DNA from: Anoplopoma fimbria
Lineage: Eukaryota > Chordata > Actinopteri > Perciformes > Anoplopomatidae
Reading direction: 5' to 3'
DNA: 64,000 bases
Assembly: GCF_027596085.1 (NCBI RefSeq)
Contig: NC_072453.1
Location: 4,690,448 to 4,754,447, forward strand
The translations under genes were made by a program, and so were the position numbers. How positions within the stretch are numbered: position 1 is the first letter of the stretch; every line of letters starts with the position of its first letter. Below, in pieces: positions 49,208 to 61,038 of the stretch. The notes under the pieces were generated by a model. That model searched no databases, had not been told where the DNA came from, and worked only from the letters and a program-made list of their open reading frames with translations.

Positions 49208-49903
49208 ATTCTTCTTCTTCCAGCTCTGTCTTAAATTTTCCGGTCGTCTAAACTGGGTCAATTTGCATCCTTTCGTTGATTTGTATGCAGATACAAAAAA
49301 GGCCCCACTTTCGGTTTGAACATGCAGGTGGTGCAAAAAGTTTGTTTGTAGAGAAATTACCCATCCTTTTCTTTTAAACGCCACGTGAAGCAACGCCCTT
49401 TTCTGAAGGCGGCAACGGCTGATTACAGCTGGACCATCTCTCAGTCGGTTCCAAAAGCTGTAGAGACTTTTCATGGAGTATGTCACTCTCTGTAGTAATG
49501 CTAATACGAAAATCTCCATATGAATAAGTCAATACGGAGGTATCAGCTATCATACCACCAGACTACAGAGCAACTTCTTCCCTCAGGCAGTCAGACTCCT
49601 CAACTCATCTTCACATTCCATAAAAAGTGGGTTTTTTTGCAACTCTTTGTGTTGTGCAATGACAATAAATCAAACTTCAACCTTTTGGGTGTTTGGCTTT
49701 AGAATAATTTTACTTATTAGGTGTACTTGAGATTTTCCATATGAATAAAAATAAACTAACAAAGGAACCAATAAAGTTGACACTGGCTTTGGCATCCATT
49801 ATAAAATGAACAAACAACATTGTGAACAGTATGTTTGGATGAGGACGAGGGGTGGACAGGTAGGATATGTCAAATCCTAAGCAACAGACAAAGAGTTATA
49901 TAC
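49208..49903 (+). repeat. Repeat B, copy 2, left part
   Basis: Direct repeat of 47323 to about 48030. It is broken after ATAC (49900-49903), the 4-bp target duplication of the DNA transposon. Confidence 0.92.
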
Positions 49904-51547
49904 CGTCACCCTCTTAAAGTAATGGCCTAAGTCATATTTTCAAGTTGTTCAGAAAACAGAAAAAACTGAACCATATATAGAGTATATGATATTTATGAAT
50001 CATTTCAAACACAAAGGTTATGACAATAGATTACTATTGATATACAAATAATGATGTCAGTCAATTGTGTAACATAAGAGGATAAGATGACTTAGGCCAA
50101 TTTATGAACATGCCTTTGTGATTTACTAAATTTTGAACCTGACTTGGGCCGAATTAATTCTGGAATAAGTGAGGCAAAACAGTGCATTTCTTTTTTTTCC
50201 CACTACTGTAACAGACCATGAGGAAGGGTAGGCCTAAGCCTTAACGTTAATAACTTAACAAAACGCTGAGGAGGCATGTGCATCTCCTCACTTCTCCCTC
50301 CAGCTTATCTGAGCTGGGTTATTCTCACTTATTTTGACTGATGCCTATTGATGAGGCAAGTTGTCGAAGAAGCATCATACTCAACCTTACTGATATTCCC
50401 ATGCTTGAATGAAACACAAACATCACACTGATCTTTTCGCGGGATGAATACGGAATAGTTTTCTTCATGGAACACATCTGTGAAATGTCGTATCCCAACT
50501 GCCCTCACTTCAACAGTTGCAGCCGCCTGTTCATATTCCCTATGTAGTTGGGAGATGGTTGTGCCTGGGTGAAGGAACCTCTTGTTTTTGTAGGTTGCTG
50601 TGCTTCTGCAGTAGTGTGAATCAACAGTGGGCAGGTCCTTCAACCAGTCCTTAAGGAAATCTGTGACACAAGTTTCCAGCTTTGCATGCTTACCACTCTT
50701 AGGTCCGTATTTAGATGGCGGGGCTGCTGCTTGATCGTCGTGGTCGATGGTGTCTTCGTTCAGCCAGTGTGTAATGGTTCTTTCAGGGACACCAATTGTA
50801 GAGCAAAAGAGTGACTTGCACACCTTACAACTGCTTCCATCCTGAAGTTTCAGTTGGTAGGAAAATGATATACTGCGTCGGGATCCCTCAGCAACTTTCC
50901 TTTGCTTTATGTCAACCTTTGTGACCAAAGCAGTGATGTATAACTGACGTTCTTTCCAGGTGTTCATTGACCAAACTTTCTGAAATATCCACTGCCGCTG
51001 CTCTTCTGTAATGGATTGGCAGCCTCGAGTTGGGATTTTTTGACAGAACTTCGAGTTACAGGGAGGGCCCATAGCCTTTGCACTTCGTTCTTTGCCACCT
51101 TTGAGGTTGTATGGCATTCCTTTGAGACGTTTCTCCTTGGATTCATTTTGCTTCCATGTTCCTGGACTGAGGCGTTTATTTCGTTTCCTTTGGACAGTAT
51201 TGTTTAGGCTGTTTTCATTTTCAGGGGCAGAGGACTCATTACAGGATGGTTTATAGTCTGGATCGCCAATATCATCATCAGCAGATGAGTCTTCTTCAAG
51301 ATGTGGACGCAGGCCCGCCGACAGGGGGGGACAAACGGGTACGTTGTCCCGGGCCCTGGACTGGCCCTGGAATGGGGGGGGCCCATAACTGGACCCCCAT
51401 GAAGTTGGGATTAATTATTGTATGTATACTTCAAAATGTGTTGATTTAGAGAAGAAAAGTGCTTTATTTGCATTCAATTAATGACTCCTAGATTGTTTGC
51501 CTTCATTGCCCTTGAAAAAACGGCCAATAACCCCCTATCACCCCTAT

Positions 51548-51589
51548 GCCAAAATGGTTTGGTCTTTGGAGAGACCAAACCATTTTGGC
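51548..51589. repeat. Perfect 18-bp hairpin within hAT element
   Basis: GCCAAAATGGTTTGGTCT and its exact complement are separated by 6 bases (TTGGAG). Confidence 0.85.
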
Positions 51590-51630
51590 GACATCATTCC
51601 ATTAGTGGTCAGTGCGCGAGTTGATTCAAC

Positions 51631-51819
51631 ATGCACAAGTCAGGAGCCCTGAAAAAAAAAGAAAGGCGAAAAAGAGAGGAAGAAGCCGAAAGCCTGAGGG
51701 GATCTCTTTATAAATATTTCAGAAAAGACTCAGGTGATGCTGCAGGTACCAGTAAAGGCAGCTGTGCAGCACAGCCAGGTAAGACACGGCCAACTTTTTC
51801 CAGCCCCGTCGTCAAGTAA
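51631..51819 (+). pseudogene. hAT transposase N-terminal remnant
   Basis: 62 codons starting MHKSGALKKKERRKREEEAE and continuing with SLYKYFRK, similar to the basic start of hAT-derived ZMYM-type proteins in fish. It stops before any zinc finger or catalytic domain, so it is a stub. Confidence 0.5.
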
Positions 51820-52824
51820 CACAGGCACAGGCGGCGTGTCAAACATATTAGCGCAGCACCACATGAGCAAGTCACACGGAGATCAATATCAGACAGACAG
51901 GGGGCATTGAATAATTTGATAACCACAACGGCTTTATTACACTGTGTTTCATACGCCTATATCTAATTGAATCTTAGAATATGCACATTACCCCGCAAAT
52001 AGGCCCATGTATGTCCAAATCAAATGTTTCAGGCAGGCACGCGCTGCGCACTCCAATCAGGCTGAATTGATTTGAGAATCATTCCCAGTCAGCTGAATTA
52101 CAGCCAGTGTAACGCGGCTCATGGTTTAAAATAAGCCAGTGGCATGGCAACATGTGAAATTGCCATTTAGATAGAGTTGGATGTAACGAATGGGTTATAA
52201 ACGTGACGTTTTGGGGTAGCCTGTAACTTAGTTTCTGATTGCCGTTAACTTGAAACTCGCCAGATGAATGGGCTCCGCCTTGTTCCCCAAACATTCTCTG
52301 GAAGTTCAGCGGACATAAACGCGGGTCTGGCGATAAATAAAAGTACCCTTGACATGATTCCCCTTGGTCAAGTGAAAAATGGTCGATGAAATGTGCAGTT
52401 AATGAGCTCTAAGTGAATACAATAGCGTGAGTTTTATTGTGGTATGATTCTGAAAGCCATAACTTCACTCAGTCCATATCCATAGCCTATCCAATTAAAG
52501 TTGTAAATAATCCTTTTGGTTTATCCGTAATAAATGGGCTTGTCATCCCGACGTCATGTGTTTGGGAGCTGCACAAGGGAATTCTGTGGTTGTGTTTCGG
52601 CGTTTGACAATTTTGGGAACAAAAAAAAAAACCTTAGATTTTTAAACTTTTGTAGTCTTTGGGATAGAGTTAGCCAAGTTGATCAGTCTATTCTTTTCTG
52701 TGTTAAATCGTCAAATTAAGGGGTTTTCAATTTGTTCTTTTTTAAATGGTTCATTTTGACCCCTGTTAATTTAGATATAGCCCTTTTTATCGAAATATGT
52801 TCACCTTTATAGGAGAGGCTAGAG

Positions 52825-52955
52825 AGGATGAGAGAGAAGAAGAACAGGCTACCAAACAGGATGAGAGAGAAGAAGAACAGGCTACCAAACAGGATGAGAG
52901 AGAGGAAGAACAGGCTACCAAACAGGATGAGAGAGAGGAAGAACAGGCTACCAGT
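52825..52955. repeat. 33-bp minisatellite inside hAT element
   Basis: About four copies of a 33-bp unit beginning CAGGATGAGAGAGAAGAAGA. The unit length is a multiple of three and one frame stays open as repeats of DEREEEQATKQ. Confidence 0.85.
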
Positions 52956-53349
52956 GAGATAGAGGTGTGTGTGGTTTTTTTTTTTTTTTTTGGGGGGGGG
53001 CCCATTGAGAGAATTTTGTCCCGGGCCCAGCCAAACCTGTCAGCGGCCCTGTGTGGACGTGTCTGCTCGACATCTTCAGCATCATCAATGGGAGTGAAAA
53101 GGGAAAAGGAGTCTGAAAAGGAGTCTTGGCCTGGTGCATTTTCCTCCATCTCAACGACGGTCTCATTTTCATATTCATTGGATGGGGCCTGATCAGTGTC
53201 AGAAGAATCAAGTTCATCTCCTACCAAAGAGGAGATGGTGTGTGGTTTTGTATTATATTTTAGGTAACACTTTACAATAAGGGTGCATTAATTAATGGTT
53301 ATTTAATGCTTAATAAGCATTAATCAATGTTTAATTAATGCTTTATAAG

Positions 53350-54441
53350 TGTAGCAGGATAGAGGTGCTATCCATGTTAGTTACGGTTAAGTACCACTAG
53401 TGGCCGTCATGAGGTGGGCGGTATAAAAGCAGCCATCCTCCACCTGCCTCTTCTTTTTGCGCTCCTGTCACTTGCGCGTCACTTCCGGGCCAAAAGGTAG
53501 TCTGGTCCGATAGGGCGACTATTTGTTGCTGCTTCAGGGTTTTCGTGCGAGCTATGGTGTAAACGCTGATGACGGCCGGAGCCCTCCCTCCCTCCCTCCT
53601 CCTGTGTGAACGCGAGTGTGTGTGTGTGTGTGCCCGTGTTTGGTCGTAAACAGGTATGTGTTAGCATAGCAAACAACTGTAGCATTTCTGTTTTATGTAG
53701 CCACACTAACATCATGTTTTCGTAAACAGGACCAACTGCAATCAGCTCATTGGGGTCGCTGCTGCTTTGCCAGGCTGATATTGTCTTCCCATGCTACTCC
53801 GCTTCGCTGCTGCTTTGCCAGGCTGATATTGTCTTCCCACGCTACTCCGCTTCACTGCTGCTGCACGCCGCTTTGTTTACTTCACGTGCTTTGCTCCGGC
53901 TGGCACCTCGTGCCTACTGCCGCCTGTCGCTGCGGCGCACCCCCGAGTAGTTCTACCAAGGGTGCTCATCCAGTGTGTCTTTTAACCGGGGTTTCCCCCC
54001 ATCTGTGTGTGCATGAGTGTTAATGTGTGTTTTACTTATTTGCATGTTTGTTTGCTTTTGACTTGATTACTTATTTAATTCTGCGTTTATCTCAACTATT
54101 TTGTGTGTATTGTTTGTTTTCTTTTGATTTGATTACTTACTTAGTTTTGCGTTTATCTCAACTATTTTATCTCAACTATTTCGTGTGGATTGTTTGTTTT
54201 CTTTTTGTTGCATGGTGAAGATTTTGCATTGAAGAGGAAAGAAGTTATTGAATAAATTGTATTTTTCTATGACATTTAAACTACGTCTCATGCCTTCTAA
54301 ACGAGTGGACTTACCTGTGTGCTTTGCACTTTACATCAATTCCCTGAGGTGAAATTCCCAGGGTGGCGTTGTTGATTCCTTTTTCTTATTTCTTAGTTAG
54401 ATCTTTTAGTTTATTTTCCTTTCGCTTACCACCTTGCCACA
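53350..54441 (+). repeat. Ty3-type element 5' LTR
   Basis: Starts TGTAGCAGGATAGAGGTGCT and ends CTTGCCACA. It has a TATAAAAG box near 53432 and AATAAA at 54251. Contains one extra 14-bp copy (ATCTCAACTATTTT near 54155-54180) compared with the 3' LTR. Confidence 0.95.
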
Positions 54442-54443
54442 TT

Positions 54444-54461
54444 TGGCGTTGTTGACAGGAT
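54444..54461 (+). other. Candidate primer-binding site
   Basis: TGGCGTTGTTGACAGGAT begins two bases after the 5' LTR; TGG is the complement of a tRNA CCA end. The priming tRNA was not identified. Confidence 0.4.
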
Positions 54462-54718
54462 CACTCTTTTTCGAACGGCTGAGACGTGTGTTCCTTTGTA
54501 TACATATTTGTTTGATTTTCTTTTTTTTTTGTGTTGCTCGCTGTATTTGGTGCGATCTAAATTTTGTTTTTGTGCGTGCAGATTGGGGCGATCAGAGACA
54601 AAGCAGCAGTGGCCCCTCGTGGATCTTCGTGAGGGAGTTCTCCCTCACTATAGGTTTGACTTTCGTGGTGCTTTTGCATCATCGTAGCTACTAGTAGTGT
54701 AGTGAGTTTGTAGTAATC

Positions 54719-55779
54719 ATGGAGGAGGAAACTCTGGAACTTAGAGAGCTGATTGCACAGTTAAAAGCAGATAATGAGCGGTTGCGACAGGGACAGGCTG
54801 GCTCAAGTGCTCTACCGTCTACCTCTTCAGCAGTACCTGCTGCCTCTCCTACTTCTGTTCCCTCTGTAGCAGAGAGACTAATTTTTGTGCCTAGGGATAG
54901 GAAGTGTACCATCTTTAGGGGAAGGACAGGCGTAGGATTGAGTGAGTGGGTGGAGGAGGTGCAGGCGAGTGTGAGGGCTCGACATCTGTCCCGGTCTGAC
55001 CAGGCGTTTTTTTTGTTCGACCACCTAGAGGGAGAGGCCAAGGAGGAGATAAAGTATCGCTCTGCCTCTGAGAGAGAGGACCCCGCTAGAATACTTGCCA
55101 TTTTAGACGAGCTGTATGGGTGCTCAGAGTCGTATGTTGCAGTGCAGCAAGCTTTCTTTTCCAGAGGTCAACAAGAAGGAGAAACGCTTCAGGAGTTCTC
55201 CCTCGCGTTGATGAGCCTCATGGGGAAAGTGAAGCGGTGCGCCCCCCGCTGACATGCCACACGCCGGGGCCCTTCTGAGAGATCAGTTTGTCGAGCACCT
55301 CTTGAATAGTTCCTTGCGACGCGAGTTGAAGCAGTTGGTGCGTCGCCAACCTGATAGCACCTTGCTTGAGGTGAGGGCCGAGGCGATTCGATGGGAGCGT
55401 GAGGGTTTGGCTGGTGGTGCGAGAGGTCGCAGCCACTCGGTCCCCTTAGTGTATGGTGTCCAGTATGGTGTTCATGGTGCCCCCCCAGGCTATTGCCCCA
55501 CCTACCGCGGTGTCTGAGATGAGCGAGATGAGGGAGATGTTGAAGCGTCAACAAGAGCAGCTTGATCAGCTTGTGGGAAGCATTGCTCAGCTACAAAACT
55601 CCAACCAGTACCGTCGTCCACCACGGCCTGGGCCTTTAATATGCAGGCGTTGTAACCAGCCGGGACACTATGCAAATGAGTGTAATGGCGAGCGCGTTCC
55701 CTCTCGTTCACAGTTTCCCTCACGACCCCCCTTGAATGCTGATCGACAATCTCGCCCTCATTCTATGTCGGAAAACTAG
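54719..55779 (+). pseudogene. Ty3-type gag, frameshifted
   Basis: An ATG at 54719 opens a coiled-coil-like N-terminus (MEEETLELRELIAQLKADNE) and a capsid-like region that stops at 55250-55252. The capsid end continues in a second frame (55254-55517). The nucleocapsid lies in a third (55453-55779), with a CCHC knuckle spaced C-X2-C-X4-H-X4-C around 55641-55685. Gag ends at TAG 55777-55779, overlapping the start of the pol frame. Two small indels are implied. Confidence 0.85.
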
Positions 55780-58700
55780 TGCCCATCGAACTGCAGAGCC
55801 ACAGTTCGGGTGGGGCCGCCACTGGCTCTCAAGCTGTTTCACATAACCTGGATGCGTCTGGATTGATTTCGTCTTGCCCCCAGTTGGATGTCGATATGGG
55901 CGGCATGAAGGTCCCTTGTCTGGTGGACACCGGCTCCATGGTGTCTACCATTTCTGAGAGCTTCTTTCGCCAACATCTTGAACCTTGGGGCCAGGAGCGC
56001 CTCCGTTCTTGTCATTGGTTGGAGCTCAGAGCTGCCAACGGTCTGACTATTCCGTACCTCGGATATTTGGAACTTGACGTGAAACTTTGTGGCAAATTGA
56101 TGCCGCAATGCGGTGTTTTGGTGGTTAGGGACCCGCCTGGTGGCATGCCTTCTCGAGTGCCTGGTATCCTGGGGATGAACGTGATTCGTAAGTGCTACCA
56201 GGACCTTTTTGGCCAACATGGTGTAGCGTTGTTCTCCCAGGTCTGTATCTCTGAAGCCCCCAAGCCAGTTGTGCAGGCACTGCAACAGTGTCATCATGCA
56301 AGTGGCCTATCTCCCTCAGACACTCCAGGGGCGGTGAAGGTCAGGGGTAAGAGGAGCTGGCAGATTCCGGGTGGTGTTATGAGAATGGTGGCCGCCACAT
56401 GTTCTGAGCAGTACTCAGGTTCTACGGTACTTTTTGAGCCTTTGGATGCTGGTTTGCCTGCGGGGTTGCTGGCGTCCCCTTCTTTAGTTTGCGTTATAAG
56501 GGGTACAGCCTATATACCTGTTATTAATGTTGGCTGCAACGATGTTATGTTGTACCCCCGCACTGTTGTTGGCACACTGGACTTCGTGAACGTGGTCAGC
56601 CTTCCTGCAGGAGTCACCGAGGTGCCATCAAAGGTGGCCACTGTGTCTTCCCAGACAGCTTCACCCAGTGTGCAGCAACAGGTGGACGATGTGGATGTGT
56701 CGCCATTGTCGGTTGGTGAACAGGGTCAGGTGAGGTCACTACTTGGACATTACGCGTCAGTATTCTCCACCAGTGACACCGATCTGGGTTGTACTAACCT
56801 CATCTCCCACGACATTCCTTTGATTGATGATACTCCAGTGGCGCAGCGTTATAGGCGCATTCCACCCTCAGAGTATGAGGTGGTGAAGGAACACATCAAT
56901 CAACTGCTCTCATCTCAAGTAATTCGGGAGAGTAGCAGCCCCTACGCGTCCCCGATTGTGTTGGTACGGAAAAAGGGTGGCAAACTACGCATGTGCGTTG
57001 ATTACCGGCAGCTTAATCTTAAGACCCGCAGAGACGCCTTCCCTCTACCACGCATAGAAGAGTCTTTGGACGCATTGTCCGGTGCTCGCTGGTTTTCAAC
57101 CCTGGACTTGACCAGTGGCTATCACCAGGTGCCAGTCACTGAGACCGACCGGCCAAAGACCGCGTTTTGTACACCTTTCGGTTTATTTGAGTGGAACAGA
57201 ATGCCTTTTGGGCTCTGTAATGCGCCCAGCACTTTCCAAAGGTTGATGCAACGCATCTTTGGTGACCAGCAGTGTCAGTCTTTATTGTTATATCTTGATG
57301 ATATTGTTGTGTTCTCCTCCACTATTGAACAGCATCTGGAGCGACTCAAAGTGGTGCTGGAGCGGCTTCAATGCGAGGGGCTTAAAGCCAAGCTCAGCAA
57401 GTGCTCGTTCTTTCGCAAAGAGGTGCACTACTTGGGCCATGTGATATCGGCTGATGGTGTCTCCACAGATCCGGCCAAGATTGAAGTGGTTGCTAATTGG
57501 CCGTTTCCCGCTACTGCCTCGGAGCTTCGTTCTTTCCTTGGTTTCGCCAGTTATTACCGGCGGTTTGTGGAGGGATTCGCTAAACTGGCAGCTCCTCTGC
57601 ATAGGGCTGTGGCTGAGTGTGGTGGCACCAAGAAGCCTGACCAGCGGTTTTCCAGGTGTTGGACTGAAGAGTGTAACAAGAACTTTGAAACACTGAAAGC
57701 GAAGCTCACCACTGCGCCCGTGTTGGCTTATGCAGACTTCACCCTTCCATTCATTCTGGAGGTCGATGCAAGCTATGGTGGCTTGGGCGCAGTCCTCTCT
57801 CAGACTCAGGCGGGCAAGGTGAGGCCGATAGCCTATGCTAGCAGGGGCCTGCGACCTACAGAGAGGAACATGGCGAACTATAGCTCTATGAAACTCGAGT
57901 TCTTGGCCCTTAAGTGGGCCATGACAGAGAAGTTCAGAGAGTACTTGTTGGGAAATAGATGTGTTGTGTATACTGATAACAACCCCCTCAGTCATTTGTC
58001 TTCTGCTAAGCTGGCTGCTACTGAGCAGAGGTGGGCAGCCCAGCTAGCCTCTTTCGATTTCGAGATCAAGTATCGATCAGGGAAGAGCAACACCAATGCC
58101 GATGCTCTCTCTCGTCAGCACCCATCTGGTCCCCAGGATGTAGAGGCGATGCTTCCAGGGACAACCATACCGAAGGCTTTGCAGCAAGCGTTGGGTTTGG
58201 GAAAGGCAGAGGCCACCCAAGCTACCATCACAGCCATGCCACAGCTTACTCCGCCTGAACTTCGTCTCGCTCAACAGACTGACCCTGTGATACAGGAACT
58301 GTTGGTGTTTTGGAGGAGGAAGCAGCGTCCTAGTAGTGAGGAGCGGGCACAGCTCTCCCAAGCTACGTTAGTGTTGCTGCGGCAGTGGGATCGCCTGCTT
58401 GAGAGGGATGATGTCCTGTACCGAAAAGTGTTCCGACCTGATGGTGCTGAAGCCATGTACCAGCTGTTGTTACCCAATGTACTGAGAGACGAGGTCCTGA
58501 CCCAAGTGCACCAAGAGCATGGTCACCAGGGGTGGAGCGAACACTGGCGCTTCTCCGGTCTCGATGCTACTGGCCTGCTATGTCCTCCGATGTAGCCCGT
58601 TGGTGTCAGCAATGTGAGAGGTGTCAAGTAGCCAAGGATGTTCACCCAAGGGTGCACGGAGTCATGGGACATCTCTTGGCTTCCCGCCCCAACGAAATCC

Positions 58701-59910
58701 TTGCCATCGACTACACTATCTAGAGCCGGCCCAGAATGGTCTAGAGAGCGTTTTGGTCCTTACTGATGTTTTTAGTAAGTACACCATGGCTATCCCTACT
58801 CGGGACCAGCGCGCAACCACCGTAGCAAGGGTTTTGGTGTCAGAGTGGTTTTATAAGTTTGGTGTCCCCGCTCGTTTGCATTCTGACCAGGGCCGTAACT
58901 TCGAAAGCTCGCTCATTCAACAATTGTGTAACTTGTATGGTATCGTAAAATCACGTACCACCCCGTACCACCCCGAAGGAAATGGTCAATGCGAGCGGTT
59001 CAACCGGACACTCCACAACCTGCTGCGTACTCTGCCAGTGTCTCGTAAAAGGGATTGGCATATGTGTCTTCCTCACGTCCTTTATTGTTACAACACGACT
59101 CCCCACCAATCAACGGGAGAATCTCCCTTTGCCTTGATGTTCGGGCAGGAACCAAGGCTACCACTCGATTTCTTGTTGGGTAGGGTCGAGAGCCCGGTCG
59201 GGGGGTCCATCCATGAGTGGGTGCAAGAGCATCAAGCCCGCTTGGAGGTGGCCTTTGAAGGCGCAAGGGAGCGCTTGAAACATGCTGCCGCTCGGCGAAG
59301 GCGAGTCCATGATCAGCATGTAATGGATTTGCCTTTGCAGGAAGGGCAGTTGGTGTACTTGCGCGACTTCAGGGCCAGGGGGCCCCAGAAGACCCGAGAT
59401 CGGTGGAGCTCGATGAAGTATCGAGTGTTGAGGATGCCTAGAGAGGGTGGCTCAGTGTATACTATTGCGCCAGTAGACGATGAGACAAAGGGCAGACAGG
59501 TCCACCGCACTATGCTGAAGGCGGTCGTAGGGGTGGACTCACCTCGTCCTGCCTCTTCCCACAACTCGTCACCCAGGGACGAACCATCTCCCGAAGAGGA
59601 GCCTTCATTTGAGTATGATTTGTTAGTCCTTGACCAACGACCTTCTGTGGCCAATTCTGCCATACCATCCGCCGGACCAATTATGTCCCAAGGGCCTTCA
59701 TCCATTTCCAACCCGGGGGCATCCTCATGTTCTCCTTTGGTCACTTGCCCTGATTCCAGCAACATGGGTCCACGCCGGACCCCACGTCAAACGGCTGGTC
59801 AGCACCCGAATGTGCATCGTCTTCCGCGGCCTGCTGGAGGGGCGCAAGTGGCCAACCCTTCTGCTTCTGTGTCCAACTCAGTGTCTGCCTTGTTTAGACC
59901 CTGGAGTTAG
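55779..59910 (+). pseudogene. Ty3-type pol, frameshifted in integrase
   Basis: The first open segment (55779-58595, 938 codons) has an aspartic protease with LVDTGS near codon 48, reverse transcriptase with YLDDIVVFS near codon 505, and RNase H with FILEVDASYGGLG near codon 660. The frame breaks near 58545 just after the integrase zinc-binding His pair, and again near 58720 (TAG). The last segment (to 59910) carries the integrase core (LTDVFSKYT, LHSDQGRNFES, YHPEGNGQCERFN) and a Pro/Ser-rich tail. Two small deletions in integrase disable the copy. Pol has no ATG at its start and overlaps gag in a different frame, so frameshift translation is inferred. Confidence 0.92.
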
Positions 59911-59942
59911 CTTGTTGTGTTGATCGTCGGGACGACGATCCA

Positions 59943-59958
59943 AGAAGGTGGGGTAGAA
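59943..59958 (+). other. Polypurine tract of Ty3-type element
   Basis: Purine-rich run AAGAAGGTGGGGTAGAA immediately before the 3' LTR TGTAGC; it would prime plus-strand DNA synthesis. Confidence 0.75.
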
Positions 59959-61038
59959 TGTAGCAGGATAGAGGTGCTATCCATGTTAGTTACGGTTAAG
60001 TACCACTAGTGGCCGTCATGAGGTGGGCGGTATAAAAGCAGCCATCCTCCACCTGCCTCTTCTTTTTGCGCTCCTGTCACTTGCGCGTCACTTCCGGGCC
60101 AAAAGGTAGTCTGGTCCGATAGGGCGACTATTTGTTGCTGCTTCAGGGTTTTCGTGCGAGCTATGGTGTAAACGCTGATGACGGCCGGAGCCCTCCCTCC
60201 CTCCCTCCTCCTGTGTGAACGCGAGTGTGTGTGTGTGTGTGCCCGTGTTTGGTCGTAAACAGGTATGTGTTAGCATAGCAAACAACTGTAGCATTTCTGT
60301 TTTATGTAGCCACACTAACATCATGTTTTCGTAAACAGGACCAACTGCAATCAGCTCATTGGGGTCGCTGCTGCTTTGCCAGGCTGATATTGTCTTCCCA
60401 TGCTACTCCGCTTCGCTGCTGCTTTGCCAGGCTGATATTGTCTTCCCACGCTACTCCGCTTCACTGCTGCTGCACGCCGCTTTGTTTACTTCACGTGCTT
60501 TGCTCCGGCTGGCACCTCGTGCCTACTGCCGCCTGTCGCTGCGGCGCACCCCCCCGAGTAGTTCTATCAAGGGTGCTCATCCAGTGTGTCTTTTAACCGG
60601 GGTTTCCCCCCATCTGTGTGTGCATGAGTGTTAATGTGTGTTTTACTTATTTGCATGTTTGTTTGCTTTTGACTTGATTACTTATTTAATTCTGCGTTTA
60701 TCTCAACTATTTTGTGTGTATTGTTTGTTTTCTTTTGATTTGATTACTTACTTAGTTTTGCGTTTATCTCAACTATTTCGTGTGGATTGTTTGTTTTCTT
60801 TTTGTTGCATGGTGAAGATTTTGCATTGAAGAGGAAAGAAGTTATTGAATAAATTGTATTTTTCTATGACATTTAAACTACGTCTCATGCCTTCTAAACG
60901 AGTGGACTTACCTGTGTGCTTTGCACTTTACATCAATTCCCTGAGGTGAAATTCCCAGGGTGGCGTTGTTGATTCCTTTTTCTTATTTCTTAGTTAGATC
61001 TTTTAGTTTATTTTCCTTTCGCTTACCACCTTGCCACA
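59959..61038 (+). repeat. Ty3-type element 3' LTR
   Basis: Same start and end as the 5' LTR, with AATAAA at about 60848. Differs from it by a C-run of 7 instead of 5, a C-to-T change nearby (CTATCAAG) and the absence of one 14-bp copy. Confidence 0.95.

Larger units (their letters stand above)
51310..53051 (+). mobile_element. Non-autonomous hAT transposon
   Basis: 1742 bp flanked by the perfect 8-bp duplication TGTGGACG (51302-51309 and 53052-53059), diagnostic of hAT. The ends are related inverted repeats starting CAGGCCCGCCGACAGG on the left and, as complement, CAGGGCCGCTGACAGG on the right. Inside are a 62-codon remnant of a ZMYM-like hAT transposase start (51631-51819), a perfect 18-bp hairpin and a 33-bp minisatellite. 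The catalytic region is missing. Confidence 0.92.
53350..61038 (+). mobile_element. Ty3-type LTR retrotransposon, nearly full length
   Basis: 7689 bp with two LTRs of 1092 and 1080 bp, flanked by the short direct repeat TAAG (5 bp, ATAAG, if the terminal A is shared). Domain order is gag with zinc knuckle, protease, RT, RNase H, integrase, as in Ty3 (Metaviridae-type) elements. The LTRs differ by eye only by one substitution, a C-run length and a 14-bp tandem copy, so the insertion is young, yet gag and pol contain several frame breaks. It lies inside intron 1 of the transposase-like gene and within a small AT-rich repeat (53263-53349 and 61039-61070). Confidence 0.95.

Noticed and set aside
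52787..53227. 146-codon minus-strand frame
   Set aside because: It fuses true transposase exon sequence (53052-53220) with hAT end and minisatellite sequence; only the first part is real coding.
53750..54023. Open frames repeated at 60359-60634
   Set aside because: They lie inside the two LTRs of the Ty3-type element and recur only because the LTRs are identical.
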